A stretch of 64,000 bases of DNA from Glycomyces tritici (lineage in GTDB: Bacteria; Actinomycetota; Actinomycetes; Mycobacteriales; Micromonosporaceae). This document shows positions 26,245 to 33,437 of the stretch, piece by piece; position 1 is the first letter of the stretch; the number at the start of each line of letters is the position of its first letter. The position numbers were made by a program, and so were the translations under genes. The stretch covers positions 774,786 to 838,785 of the forward strand of contig NZ_JAUEMJ010000002.1 of assembly GCF_030403505.1 (NCBI RefSeq), written 5' to 3'. Under the pieces are notes generated by a model. The model was not told where the DNA came from, searched no databases, and saw only the letters and a program-made list of their open reading frames with translations.

Positions 26245-27663
26245 ATGGATACCGGCACCCCCGACGCCGTCCCCTCGCGGCGCCGCCAGTCGCGCCGCCG
26301 CATGCGCAAGTGGCTCATGGCCACTGCCACCGCCCTCGCCGTCGTCTTCGCGGGCGTCTGGCAGCTCCTCCCCGCGAGCGCGCAGCAGTCCGGCGGCTTC
26401 TCCGTCGACGGCACGCAGCTCATCGACGCCAACGGCAACCCGTTCATCATGCGCGGCACTTCGCACGCCGACGTCTGGTACCAGGGCGAGTTCGCCAGCT
26501 ACGGCGAGATCAGCGATCTGGGCGCCAACACCGTCCGCGTCGTCCTCGGCTCCGGCCAGCGCGGCTGGGGCACCTCCTCGGCCTCCCGCGTCGCGGACAT
26601 CATCGCCGAATGCAAGGCCCAGCAGCTCATCTGCGTGCTCGAGGTCCACGACACCACCGGTTACGGCGAGCAGTCCGGGGCGGCGACACTCGACCAGGCC
26701 GTGGACTACTGGCAGAGCATCCAGAGCGTCCTGGAGGGCGAGGAGGAGTACGTCCTCATCAACATCGGGAACGAGCCGTGGGGCAACCAGAACACCTCGG
26801 GCTGGCTGAACGCCACGAAGTCCGCGATCCAGCAGATGCGAGCCGCCGGGTTCGACCACACGCTGGTCGTGGACGCGCCGAACTGGGGTCAGGACTGGGA
26901 GAAGCGGATGCTGAACGGGGCCCCTGAGGTCGCGGCGGCGGACAGCCAGGGGAACACGGTGTTCTCGGTGCACATGTACGAGGTGTACACCTCGGCGCAG
27001 TCCGTGATCGACTACTTCGAGGCGTTCGAGCAGATGAACCTGCCGCTCATCGTCGGCGAGTTCGGCAACATCCACGGCGGGCAGAACGTCGCGTGGCAGA
27101 CCATCCAGAGCGAGGCCCAGGCGCGCGGGATCGGCTGGCTCGCGTGGTCCTACTCGGGCAACGGCAGCGGCGTCGAGCACCTCGACCAGGTCACGAGCTT
27201 CAACCCGAGCCAGCTGACCGCCTGGGGCCAGGGCGTCTTCAACGGCGCGAACGGCATCGGGAACACCGCCGAGCGCGCGAGCGTCTTCGGCGACGACCCG
27301 GACCCGACCACGACCACCCCGACCTCGAGCCCGACCGAGGAGCCGACCACCGGCGGGCCGACCGAGGGCGACTGCACCGCGAAGATCACGGTGGGCAGCT
27401 CGTGGGGTTCGGGCTGGCAGGGGAATGTGAGCGTCACGGCGTCGCAGGGCGCGGTGGACGGCTGGCGGCTCACCTGGACGTGGGCCGGGGCCACCCGGAT
27501 CACGAGCAGCTGGAACGCGGACCTGACGGCCTCGGGTGCGAACGTGACCGCGGAGGACGTGGGCTGGAACGCCGCGGTGGCGAGCGGCCAGACCCGCGAG
27601 GTGTTCGGCTTCATCGCGTCCAGTCCCACCGGTACGCCGACGGTGACCTGCGAAGCGATCTGA
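26245..27663 (+). CDS. Secreted endo-beta-1,4-mannanase (GH5) with C-terminal CBM2
   Basis: 472 residues. The signal peptide (~1-46, RRRQSRRRMRKWLMATATALAVVF, cleavage ASA-QQ) has an Arg-rich n-region. The GH5 barrel ~47-345 has acid/base Glu in LINIGNEPWG and nucleophile Glu in LPLIVGEFGN. A Thr/Pro/Glu linker (~353-375) leads to a family-2 carbohydrate-binding module (~376-472) with its usual disulphide pair (CTAKI...TVTCEAI) and exposed Trp residues. GH5 subfamily 8 mannanase is the best fit. The protein is made for insoluble plant polysaccharide, releasing oligomers that the GH2 enzyme finishes. No transporter gene is in the window. Confidence 0.9.
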   Translation: MDTGTPDAVPSRRRQSRRRMRKWLMATATALAVVFAGVWQLLPASAQQSGGFSVDGTQLIDANGNPFIMRGTSHADVWYQGEFASYGEISDLGANTVRVVLGSGQRGWGTSSASRVADIIAECKAQQLICVLEVHDTTGYGEQSGAATLDQAVDYWQSIQSVLEGEEEYVLINIGNEPWGNQNTSGWLNATKSAIQQMRAAGFDHTLVVDAPNWGQDWEKRMLNGAPEVAAADSQGNTVFSVHMYEVYTSAQSVIDYFEAFEQMNLPLIVGEFGNIHGGQNVAWQTIQSEAQARGIGWLAWSYSGNGSGVEHLDQVTSFNPSQLTAWGQGVFNGANGIGNTAERASVFGDDPDPTTTTPTSSPTEEPTTGGPTEGDCTAKITVGSSWGSGWQGNVSVTASQGAVDGWRLTWTWAGATRITSSWNADLTASGANVTAEDVGWNAAVASGQTREVFGFIASSPTGTPTVTCEAI

Positions 27664-27676
27664 TGAGGATATGAGG

Positions 27677-27711
27677 AACGGGCGGCGGACCCGATGGTCC
27701 GCCGCCCGTTT
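27677..27711. terminator. Terminator between mannanase and small-protein gene
   Basis: Perfect 15-bp stem (27677-27691 with 27696-27710), CGAT loop. It lies between convergent genes and can act on both strands. Confidence 0.85.
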
Positions 27712-27738
27712 CGCGTGTGCGCCCGTTCCCGTCCGGTG

Positions 27739-27957
27739 CTAGCCGTTCTTGGTCGGGAGCTGGAACTTGCCGGGTCCGCCCTTCGGCATCTGCGAGCGGA
27801 CGCCGCCCTTCTTGTTGCCGATGGGCTGGTGGCCGGTCTTCTCGGCCTTCTTGCCGCGGGCGAGCGCACGGCGCTGCTCGCGGTTCAAGGGCTCCTCGGC
27901 GGTGTCTTCGGTTGCTTCTTCTGCGGCTTCTTGGGCCTTGGGAGCTTCGGCGGTCAT
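27739..27957 (-). CDS. Small basic protein of unknown function
   Basis: 72 residues, ATG with AAAGGGGAAG upstream (strong SD). Acidic N-terminal half (EAPKAQEAAEEATEDTAEE) then a basic half (NREQRRALARGKKAEKTG...NKKGGVRSQMPKGG). Charge segregation suggests nucleic-acid or ribosome binding, but no family is recognised. A TAGAGT -10 near 28014 fits a 50-nt leader. Confidence 0.7.
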   Translation of the reverse strand: MTAEAPKAQEAAEEATEDTAEEPLNREQRRALARGKKAEKTGHQPIGNKKGGVRSQMPKGGPGKFQLPTKNG

Positions 27958-28172
27958 ACGCTTCCCCTTTTCGGGTAGAGAGTGAAGAGACGTGAGCGCG
28001 AAACGGAGTCAGACTCTACGTCTCGAGAACTGGCACTCAGTCGTATTGGCGGCCTCATCGCAGGAGGCGGCCGAATCTCTTCTAAAAGATCATGCGGCCC
28101 ACTCTAGCGGAGGCGCGGACGCGGCACAACAACGTTTGCGAGCGGCGTCCGGGTGACTCTACCCTCATACGC

Positions 28173-29462
28173 ATGACCCAGCCCCGTCAGCGCAGCGCGC
28201 CGGCCGACCGCCCGTACGGCCGGCGCGGACCGCAGCCCGCGCCCAGTCCGGCGAAGCTCGCGCGCGTGCGCACCGTCGCGCAGGACGCCATGCGCGGCGC
28301 CCGCTGGTGGACGCTCCTGGACCTCGAGCGGATCCTGCGCGGCGACACCGAGTTCTGGCGCGACCTCTGGGCGCCGTCGCTCGCCATCGCCGCCCACAAG
28401 GTCGGCCTCAAGAACGCCCGGTCGCGGCTCGACGAGGCCATCGACGCGGGGTTCCACCAGACGGACCTGTTCGAGCCCGAGCTCTCGGCGGCGTTCGGCG
28501 CGGACCCGGACTGGGGGGCGGTGCTGGAGCGCGCCCGCGCGAACGTGCCCCGGCCGGCGCTGCGGCTGACGGCGTGGCCCGAGCCGGGTCCGGCCGCGCC
28601 CCTGCGCCTGGACCGCGCTGAGGCCCACCGGGAACCGCAGCTGCTGCCGCGCCTGCCGCGGCCCGGTGAGGGGGCCTGGGAGACGGCGAAGGCGCTGCTG
28701 GGGTGGACGGCGGGGCTGTGGCGGCACGCGAACGCGCGCATCAACGCCGGTGATGCGCTGGACGTGCTCGAGCAGGTCGCCAACGGCGCCCGCTACTCGT
28801 GCGTGGAGTACTCGATCGTGCTCGCGCAGGGCCTGAACGCGCTCCGCGTCCCGGCCCGCCGGGTGTGGCTGCGGCGCGGCGACTACCACGACGGCGTGGG
28901 CCAGGGGCACGCCGTGGCCGAGGCCTGGATCGACGACCTCGACCAGTGGGTGCTGCTCGACGGCCAGCACGGCGCGTACTGGGCCGACGAGAACGGGAAG
29001 CCGCTGGGCCTGCCCGAGCTCCAGGCGCGCGAGCGGGCGGCCCGGCCGGTGCACGTGGGACCGCGCGCGCCGATGAAGGACCCGGAGCTGTGGGCGGCGT
29101 ACTTCGCGCACGCCTCGGTCACCGGGATCGCTTGGGAGCCCGAGGGTTTCGTGCCTGTGTTCCAGGACGGCCAGGTCCTCGCGACCGAGCGGCTCGTACG
29201 CGACAGCGCCGACGCGTACCCGCGCCTCTCCGACCTCGCGATCGGCGTGACCGCGCTCGGCGGCGCACCTGCGGTGGAGCTGAAGCCGGTGCACCCGTAT
29301 GCGATCGGCGGCTCGTGGAACGGCGAGGTCATCGCTGCGCAAGGGCGGCAGCGGTTCGCGCGGGCCCTCGACCGCGAGCCGGGCGAGCACCGCGCGGCCT
29401 TGGCCGCCGTGACCCGCTACGGCCCCTTGGCGTCCCGCGAACTGCGCTGGACCGCGGCCTGA
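28173..29462 (+). CDS. Transglutaminase-like (papain-fold) protein
   Basis: 429 residues from ATG 28173, with TACCCT 7 nt upstream (leaderless). The core triad region is RYSCVEYSIVLAQGLNALRVPARRVWLRR (Cys), GQGHAVAEAWID (His) and WVLLDGQHGAYW (Asp). The ~200-residue N-terminal and ~150-residue C-terminal parts are not assigned. No signal peptide or TM segment. Cytoplasmic cysteine protease or amidase of the transglut_core group. Substrate unknown. Confidence 0.75.
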   Translation: MTQPRQRSAPADRPYGRRGPQPAPSPAKLARVRTVAQDAMRGARWWTLLDLERILRGDTEFWRDLWAPSLAIAAHKVGLKNARSRLDEAIDAGFHQTDLFEPELSAAFGADPDWGAVLERARANVPRPALRLTAWPEPGPAAPLRLDRAEAHREPQLLPRLPRPGEGAWETAKALLGWTAGLWRHANARINAGDALDVLEQVANGARYSCVEYSIVLAQGLNALRVPARRVWLRRGDYHDGVGQGHAVAEAWIDDLDQWVLLDGQHGAYWADENGKPLGLPELQARERAARPVHVGPRAPMKDPELWAAYFAHASVTGIAWEPEGFVPVFQDGQVLATERLVRDSADAYPRLSDLAIGVTALGGAPAVELKPVHPYAIGGSWNGEVIAAQGRQRFARALDREPGEHRAALAAVTRYGPLASRELRWTAA

Positions 29463-29499
29463 CTGCCCGATCCTCGCGACCCCGGGGATCGGCCGATCT

Positions 29500-29534
29500 T
29501 AATCCTAGTATTCCCATGGGATTACTGCTATGAT
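29500..29534 (+). promoter_or_regulatory. Promoter and dyad for the leader peptide / haloperoxidase unit
   Basis: -10 TATGAT (29529-29534). A dyad TAATCC-N13-GGATTA (29500-29524) covers the -35 region, which itself is poor (TAGTAT), suggesting an activator or repressor site. Confidence 0.55.
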
Positions 29535-29540
29535 CGTTGC

Positions 29541-29615
29541 ATGCAGTCCGCCAATGCTTTCGCACAGCGGCGCGAGGTCGACCAGATGCGCGTCGCCAGC
29601 GCCCTCTGTCGCTGA
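29541..29615 (+). CDS. Cys-containing leader peptide, 24 residues
   Basis: ATG lies exactly 6 nt after TATGAT, so translation starts at the transcript 5' end. The peptide MQSANAFAQ-RREVDQMRVASALCR ends in Cys-Arg-stop. The second half follows the RRxVDLxRxxSxLC pattern of short actinobacterial leader peptides that sit before sulfur- or redox-linked genes. The haloperoxidase starts 182 nt downstream with its own AAGGAG. Ribosome stalling at the Cys codon could control it (inference). Confidence 0.6.
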   Translation: MQSANAFAQRREVDQMRVASALCR

Positions 29616-29797
29616 CCCTCCCCGTCGCCCCGGATGCCCCGCTTGCAGCGGCACACCGGGCCGACTCCTTCCTGAGCCGCCCCGGCTTTCCCGCGCCGCC
29701 GCCAACCTCTGTAGACCGTTCCTTCGGCCCGACCGCGCCCCGCCGTCCGGCCTCCCGTTCCTCCTGCCTTCATTCACCCTGCACTGCAAGGAGCATC

Positions 29798-31072
29798 ATG
29801 TCCTCCACCCACCGCACCTCGGTCTCACGCCGCACGATCCTCGCCGCCGCACCGGTGGCCGCCGCCGGCGCGGCCATCGGCACCGCCGCACCGGCCTCGG
29901 CCGGACACTCCCCGTCGGCGGTCGTACTGCGCTGGTTCGACACGACCAACGAAACCGTCACCGCAGCGCCCGCTCCGACCCAGGTCACCAACAGCAGGAC
30001 CTGGGCGATCGCGTGGCTCGCCGCCGCCCGGGCCGTCCGGCGGGTGCCGCACGGCCTCAACGCCTCCCGCTACCGCGAGGCCGCGCTCGCCTCGGCCGTG
30101 CACCGCGCACTGGTCGCCCTCGTGCCGGCGCGGGCCACCGAGCTCGACGCGGCGCTCGCCGACGCGCTCGCCGCCGTCCCCGAGGGGAGCGCGAAGCGCC
30201 GGGGCTCCGCGGCGGGCGTCGCACAGGCCGATTCGCTCCTGGCCGATCGCGAGGGCGACGGACTCGACCCCGCGTCGGTCAACGTCGCCTGGACGCCGCC
30301 CGCCGCCGCGCCCGGGGTCTGGCAGCCGACGCCTCCGGCGCACGGCCCCGGCCTCCAGGCGGGCACGCGCCATGCGGTGCCGTTCGCGCTCGACAGCGGC
30401 GACCAGTTCCGGCTGCCCGCGCCGCCCGCACTCGGCTCGGCCGCCTACCGGGCCGACATCGAAGAGGTCTACGCGTACGGGGCCCTGAACAGCACCGTGC
30501 GCACCCAGGAGCAGACCGACACCGCGCAGTTCTGGCTCGGCAGCTCGTTCACCCTCTACAACCCCGTGCTCCGCGCCGCGCTCGAGCACCACACCGGGCC
30601 GCTGCGCGACCAGGTGGCGCTCGTGGCGCTCTTCCACGTCGCTTCCGTGGACACGCAGATCGCCACTTCGGACTCGAAGTACGCGCACCTGCTGTGGCGT
30701 CCGGTCACCGCGATCGCCGGGCCGGTCGAGGACGGCGACCCGGCCACGGTGCAGGACCCGAACTGGGCGCCGCTGCACACGACTCCGTCGCACCCGGACT
30801 ATCCGAGCGGCCACAACACCTACTCCGGTTCGGCCGAGGAGGTGCTCACGCAGCTGGTGGGCGACGGCCCCGGCGCGCCCTTCACCATCCCCAGCCCGTC
30901 AGCGCCCGGCGTCACGCGGACGTACACGACCTGGCATCCCCTGACGACCGAGAACGTCGACGCCCGGGTCTGGTCGGGCATCCATTCGCGCACGGCGGAC
31001 CTGGCGGGCGTCGAGTTGAGCCGCACGGTCGCAGCGCACGTGCTGAGCAGGACGGACGACCTGCTCACTTAG
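29798..31072 (+). CDS. Tat-exported vanadium-dependent haloperoxidase / PAP2-superfamily enzyme
   Basis: 424 residues, ATG after AAGGAG. Tat signal SRRTILAAAP with cleavage near ASA-GHS. Vanadate/phosphate-binding residues in order: Lys and Arg in SKYAHLLWRP, PSGHN, and Arg/His in RVWSGIHSRTA. All are intact, so it should bind vanadate (haloperoxidase) or act as an acid phosphatase. Bacterial secreted forms of this length are annotated both ways. Export by Tat implies folding in the cytoplasm, possibly with cofactor. Preceded by a 182-nt stretch after the leader peptide, followed by a 19-bp hairpin. Confidence 0.85.
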   Translation: MSSTHRTSVSRRTILAAAPVAAAGAAIGTAAPASAGHSPSAVVLRWFDTTNETVTAAPAPTQVTNSRTWAIAWLAAARAVRRVPHGLNASRYREAALASAVHRALVALVPARATELDAALADALAAVPEGSAKRRGSAAGVAQADSLLADREGDGLDPASVNVAWTPPAAAPGVWQPTPPAHGPGLQAGTRHAVPFALDSGDQFRLPAPPALGSAAYRADIEEVYAYGALNSTVRTQEQTDTAQFWLGSSFTLYNPVLRAALEHHTGPLRDQVALVALFHVASVDTQIATSDSKYAHLLWRPVTAIAGPVEDGDPATVQDPNWAPLHTTPSHPDYPSGHNTYSGSAEEVLTQLVGDGPGAPFTIPSPSAPGVTRTYTTWHPLTTENVDARVWSGIHSRTADLAGVELSRTVAAHVLSRTDDLLT

Positions 31073-31090
31073 GACCTCGGGGTCGAGGAG

Positions 31091-31133
31091 GCGGGCGCTC
31101 CGGCGGCATGCGCGATGCCGCCGGGGCGCCCGC
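31091..31133 (+). terminator. Terminator of the haloperoxidase gene
   Basis: 19-bp stem with one G-U pair (31091-31109 with 31115-31133), GCGCG loop. Confidence 0.85.
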
Positions 31134-31145
31134 ATGCCCTAGACA

Positions 31146-31192
31146 TTGACATTTGCCTATCTATTGACAGGCAAACGCTCGCACGGTAGGTT
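31146..31192 (+). promoter_or_regulatory. Strong orphan promoter with inverted repeat
   Basis: -35 TTGACA (31164-31169), 17-bp spacer, -10 TAGGTT (31187-31192), reading rightward. TTTGCCT-N10-AGGCAAA (31152-31175) brackets the -35, and a second TTGACA lies at 31146. No plausible protein gene follows on this strand. Confidence 0.65.
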
Positions 31193-31198
31193 TGCTTC

Positions 31199-31375
31199 AC
31201 TTCCCTCATAACCATCGAGAAGCCGCAACCTGGCGGCGCCTCCCGGCACTGCGACCGGCGGACCGTTCCGACCGGACTGGGAGCGCTCCACTCGTGCGGT
31301 TCGCGATGCCCGCTCCCAGGTGTCGCGGCAACGGCGAAGACCCCCGGCTCCCGGCTCGTCGGCGGGTCTTCGTCG
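31199..31375 (+). ncRNA. Candidate small RNA
   Basis: A transcript from the promoter above would cover ~175 nt and contain a 9-bp hairpin CTGGGAGCG/CGCTCCCAG (31277-31319), then end at a 12-bp terminator-like stem (31332-31343 with 31364-31375), before the convergent kinase gene. No homology is known, and expression is unproven. Confidence 0.35.
31332..31375. terminator. Hairpin between orphan promoter and APH-like gene
   Basis: CGGCGAAGACCC / GGGTCTTCGTCG, 12 bp with one G-U. It lies 18 bp past the minus-strand stop at 31394, so it probably also ends the kinase transcript. Confidence 0.6.
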
Positions 31376-31393
31376 CAGAGGATCAGAACGCGG

Positions 31394-32182
31394 CTAGCGC
31401 AGCGCCTCGTCGAGGATGTACCGCTCGGCGTCCAGCAGCCGCAGGTCCCGCGCCGGCCGGCGCAGGTGCCCCTTCTCCACGATCCGCTCGAACGCCGGAT
31501 CGCCCGCCTGGGCCATCCGCCGGATGCCCTCGATGTGGTCCACGATGCGCTTGCGGATCACCTTGATGAACCGCTGGCGGTCCCGGTCCGAGAGCCCGTA
31601 CGCGTCCGCGAACATCCGCAGCCGCCGCGCCCGGTCCGGCTTCTTCCAGCCCAGCGTGATCGAGTCCCGGTCGGTGAAGATCGGCACCCAGGTCCAGGCC
31701 GCGTACGCGACGTCGTAGATCCGCGCGCCCGGACTCGCCAGGTCGAAGTCGATGAGCGAGAGCGTCCCGTCCGGGCGCCAGACCACGTTGTGCGGGGCGG
31801 CGTCGTGGTGGCAGATGACCTCGGTGTCCGGCGGCGGCGGCCCGAAGGACCGCCACGTCGCGCCCTGCGGCGGCCGGAAGCCGTACTGCGCGTCGTGGAA
31901 CATCCGCAGCATCTTCGCGACCGCGCTCATGGCCTCGTCGGTCGTCCAGTGCGGCGCCAGCGGGTACTTGCCCGGCTCGCCCTCGACGAACGAGAGCACC
32001 TCCCGGGCGTGCTCGTCGATGCCGAGCACCCGCGGCGCGCCCGTGAAGCCGGCGCCGTCGAGGTGCCGCAGGAGCGCGTGCACAGCGGGAGTCCAGGGTC
32101 CCGTGTTCCGGCGGACCGTGTCCCCCAGCCGGACGACCGTGCTCGTGTTGCCGCCGATCAGCGGAATCTCGTCTTGGCTCAC
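31394..32182 (-). CDS. APH/choline-kinase-fold phosphotransferase
   Basis: 262 residues, GTG with GGGGACC upstream. Catalytic loop HHDAAPHNVVW (HxDxxxxN) and metal-binding LIDFDLA are intact. The N-terminal lobe is short (SFVEG...). Family members phosphorylate small molecules. The sequence does not place it with aminoglycoside resistance enzymes, and a housekeeping or metabolite role is as likely. It is followed 37 bp downstream by the ftsY stop region on the same strand (separate unit). Confidence 0.8.
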   Translation of the reverse strand: MSQDEIPLIGGNTSTVVRLGDTVRRNTGPWTPAVHALLRHLDGAGFTGAPRVLGIDEHAREVLSFVEGEPGKYPLAPHWTTDEAMSAVAKMLRMFHDAQYGFRPPQGATWRSFGPPPPDTEVICHHDAAPHNVVWRPDGTLSLIDFDLASPGARIYDVAYAAWTWVPIFTDRDSITLGWKKPDRARRLRMFADAYGLSDRDRQRFIKVIRKRIVDHIEGIRRMAQAGDPAFERIVEKGHLRRPARDLRLLDAERYILDEALR

Positions 32183-32219
32183 CGGTCCCCGCAGTGCCTG
32201 CCGAATTCGTTAAGGGGTG

Positions 32220-33356
32220 TCAGGACTCGGCGCCGTCGACAATCGCATCGACGAACGCTCCGACTTCGAACGGGGCCAGGTCGTCCGGCCCCTCCCCGAG
32301 TCCGACCAGCTTAACCGGTACCCCCAACTGGCGCTGAACCGCGATCACGATCCCGCCCTTCGCGGAGCCGTCGAGTTTGGTGAGCACGATGCCCGTGACA
32401 TCGCAGACCTCGCCGAAGACCTTCGCCTGCTGCAGGCCGTTCTGCCCGGTCGTCGCGTCGAGCACCAGCAGCGTCTCCGCGACCGGGCCCTGCTTCTCGA
32501 CGACCCGCTTGACCTTCCCCAGCTCGTCCATCAGCCCGGCCTTGTTCTGGAGGCGCCCGGCGGTGTCGATCAGGACCACGTCGGCGCCCTGCTCGGCCCC
32601 GGCCTTCACCGCGTCGAACGCGACCGAAGCGGGGTCGGCCCCCTCACCGCGACGCACCACCTTCGCGCCCACGCGCGAACCCCAGGTCTCCAGCTGCTCG
32701 GCGGCGGCGGCGCGGAACGTGTCCGCCGCGCCCATGAGCACCGTCTTGTCCTCCGCGATGAGCACGCGGGCCACCCGGCCGCAGGTCGTGGTCTTGCCCG
32801 AGCCGTTCACCCCGACCATCATGATCACGGCCGGCCCCTCGCCCGAAGGCGGGACGGTGGCGATCGAGCGGTCGAGCTCCGGTTCGAGGACGGCGGTCAG
32901 CTCGGCCTTCAGCAGGCGGCGCAGCTCCTCAGGGCTGCGGGTGCCCAGGACCTTCACCCGCTCGCGCAGGCTCTCGACCACGGCGGTCGTGTCGGCCATG
33001 CCCACGTCCGCGCTCAGCAGGGTCTCCTCGACCTCGTCCCACACGTCGTCGTCGAGCTTGTCGCTCGCCAGGAGCGCCAGCAGGCCCTTCCCGAGCGCGT
33101 TGTTGGAACGGGCCAGACGCGAACGCAGCCGCACCAGGCGGCCTTCAACGGGCTCGGGCGTCTCGATGCCCGGAGCCGCCGGCTTCGGCGCCTCGGCCTG
33201 CGGCGCCGGCTCAGCCTGCTTCGGGGCCTCGACCTGCGGCTCCTCGGCCGGCGCCTCGACCGCCTTCGAGCGGGAAGCGCGCACACCGAACACGATGCCG
33301 ACGAGTGCGGCGACCACGACGACGGCCGCGACCACCCAGATCCACAGGTTGTCCAC
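32220..33356 (-). CDS. ftsY: FtsY, signal recognition particle receptor
   Basis: 378 residues from GTG 33356 (GGAGGA 7 nt upstream). N-terminal TM helix (NLWIWVVAAVVVVAALVGIVFG), an Ala/Pro/Glu acidic A region, then the NG domain: GVNGSGKTTT, DTFRAAAAEQL, DTAGRLQNK, TKLDGSAKGG, GLGEGPDDLAPF. It docks SRP-ribosome complexes at the membrane. It lies downstream of smc, separated by 81 bp, as in most actinobacteria. Confidence 0.97.
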   Translation of the reverse strand: MDNLWIWVVAAVVVVAALVGIVFGVRASRSKAVEAPAEEPQVEAPKQAEPAPQAEAPKPAAPGIETPEPVEGRLVRLRSRLARSNNALGKGLLALLASDKLDDDVWDEVEETLLSADVGMADTTAVVESLRERVKVLGTRSPEELRRLLKAELTAVLEPELDRSIATVPPSGEGPAVIMMVGVNGSGKTTTCGRVARVLIAEDKTVLMGAADTFRAAAAEQLETWGSRVGAKVVRRGEGADPASVAFDAVKAGAEQGADVVLIDTAGRLQNKAGLMDELGKVKRVVEKQGPVAETLLVLDATTGQNGLQQAKVFGEVCDVTGIVLTKLDGSAKGGIVIAVQRQLGVPVKLVGLGEGPDDLAPFEVGAFVDAIVDGAES

Positions 33357-33437
33357 AGGAAAGTCCTCCACCAGAGCTTCAGTCGCACGGAGGCGACCGG
33401 GCAGCCGCACTCGTGCAACCACTGTACTGGGGGGCGG

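Noticed and set aside
31394..32182. Aminoglycoside resistance gene
   Set aside because: Only the general APH fold is visible. There is no specific resistance-family signature and no mobile context.
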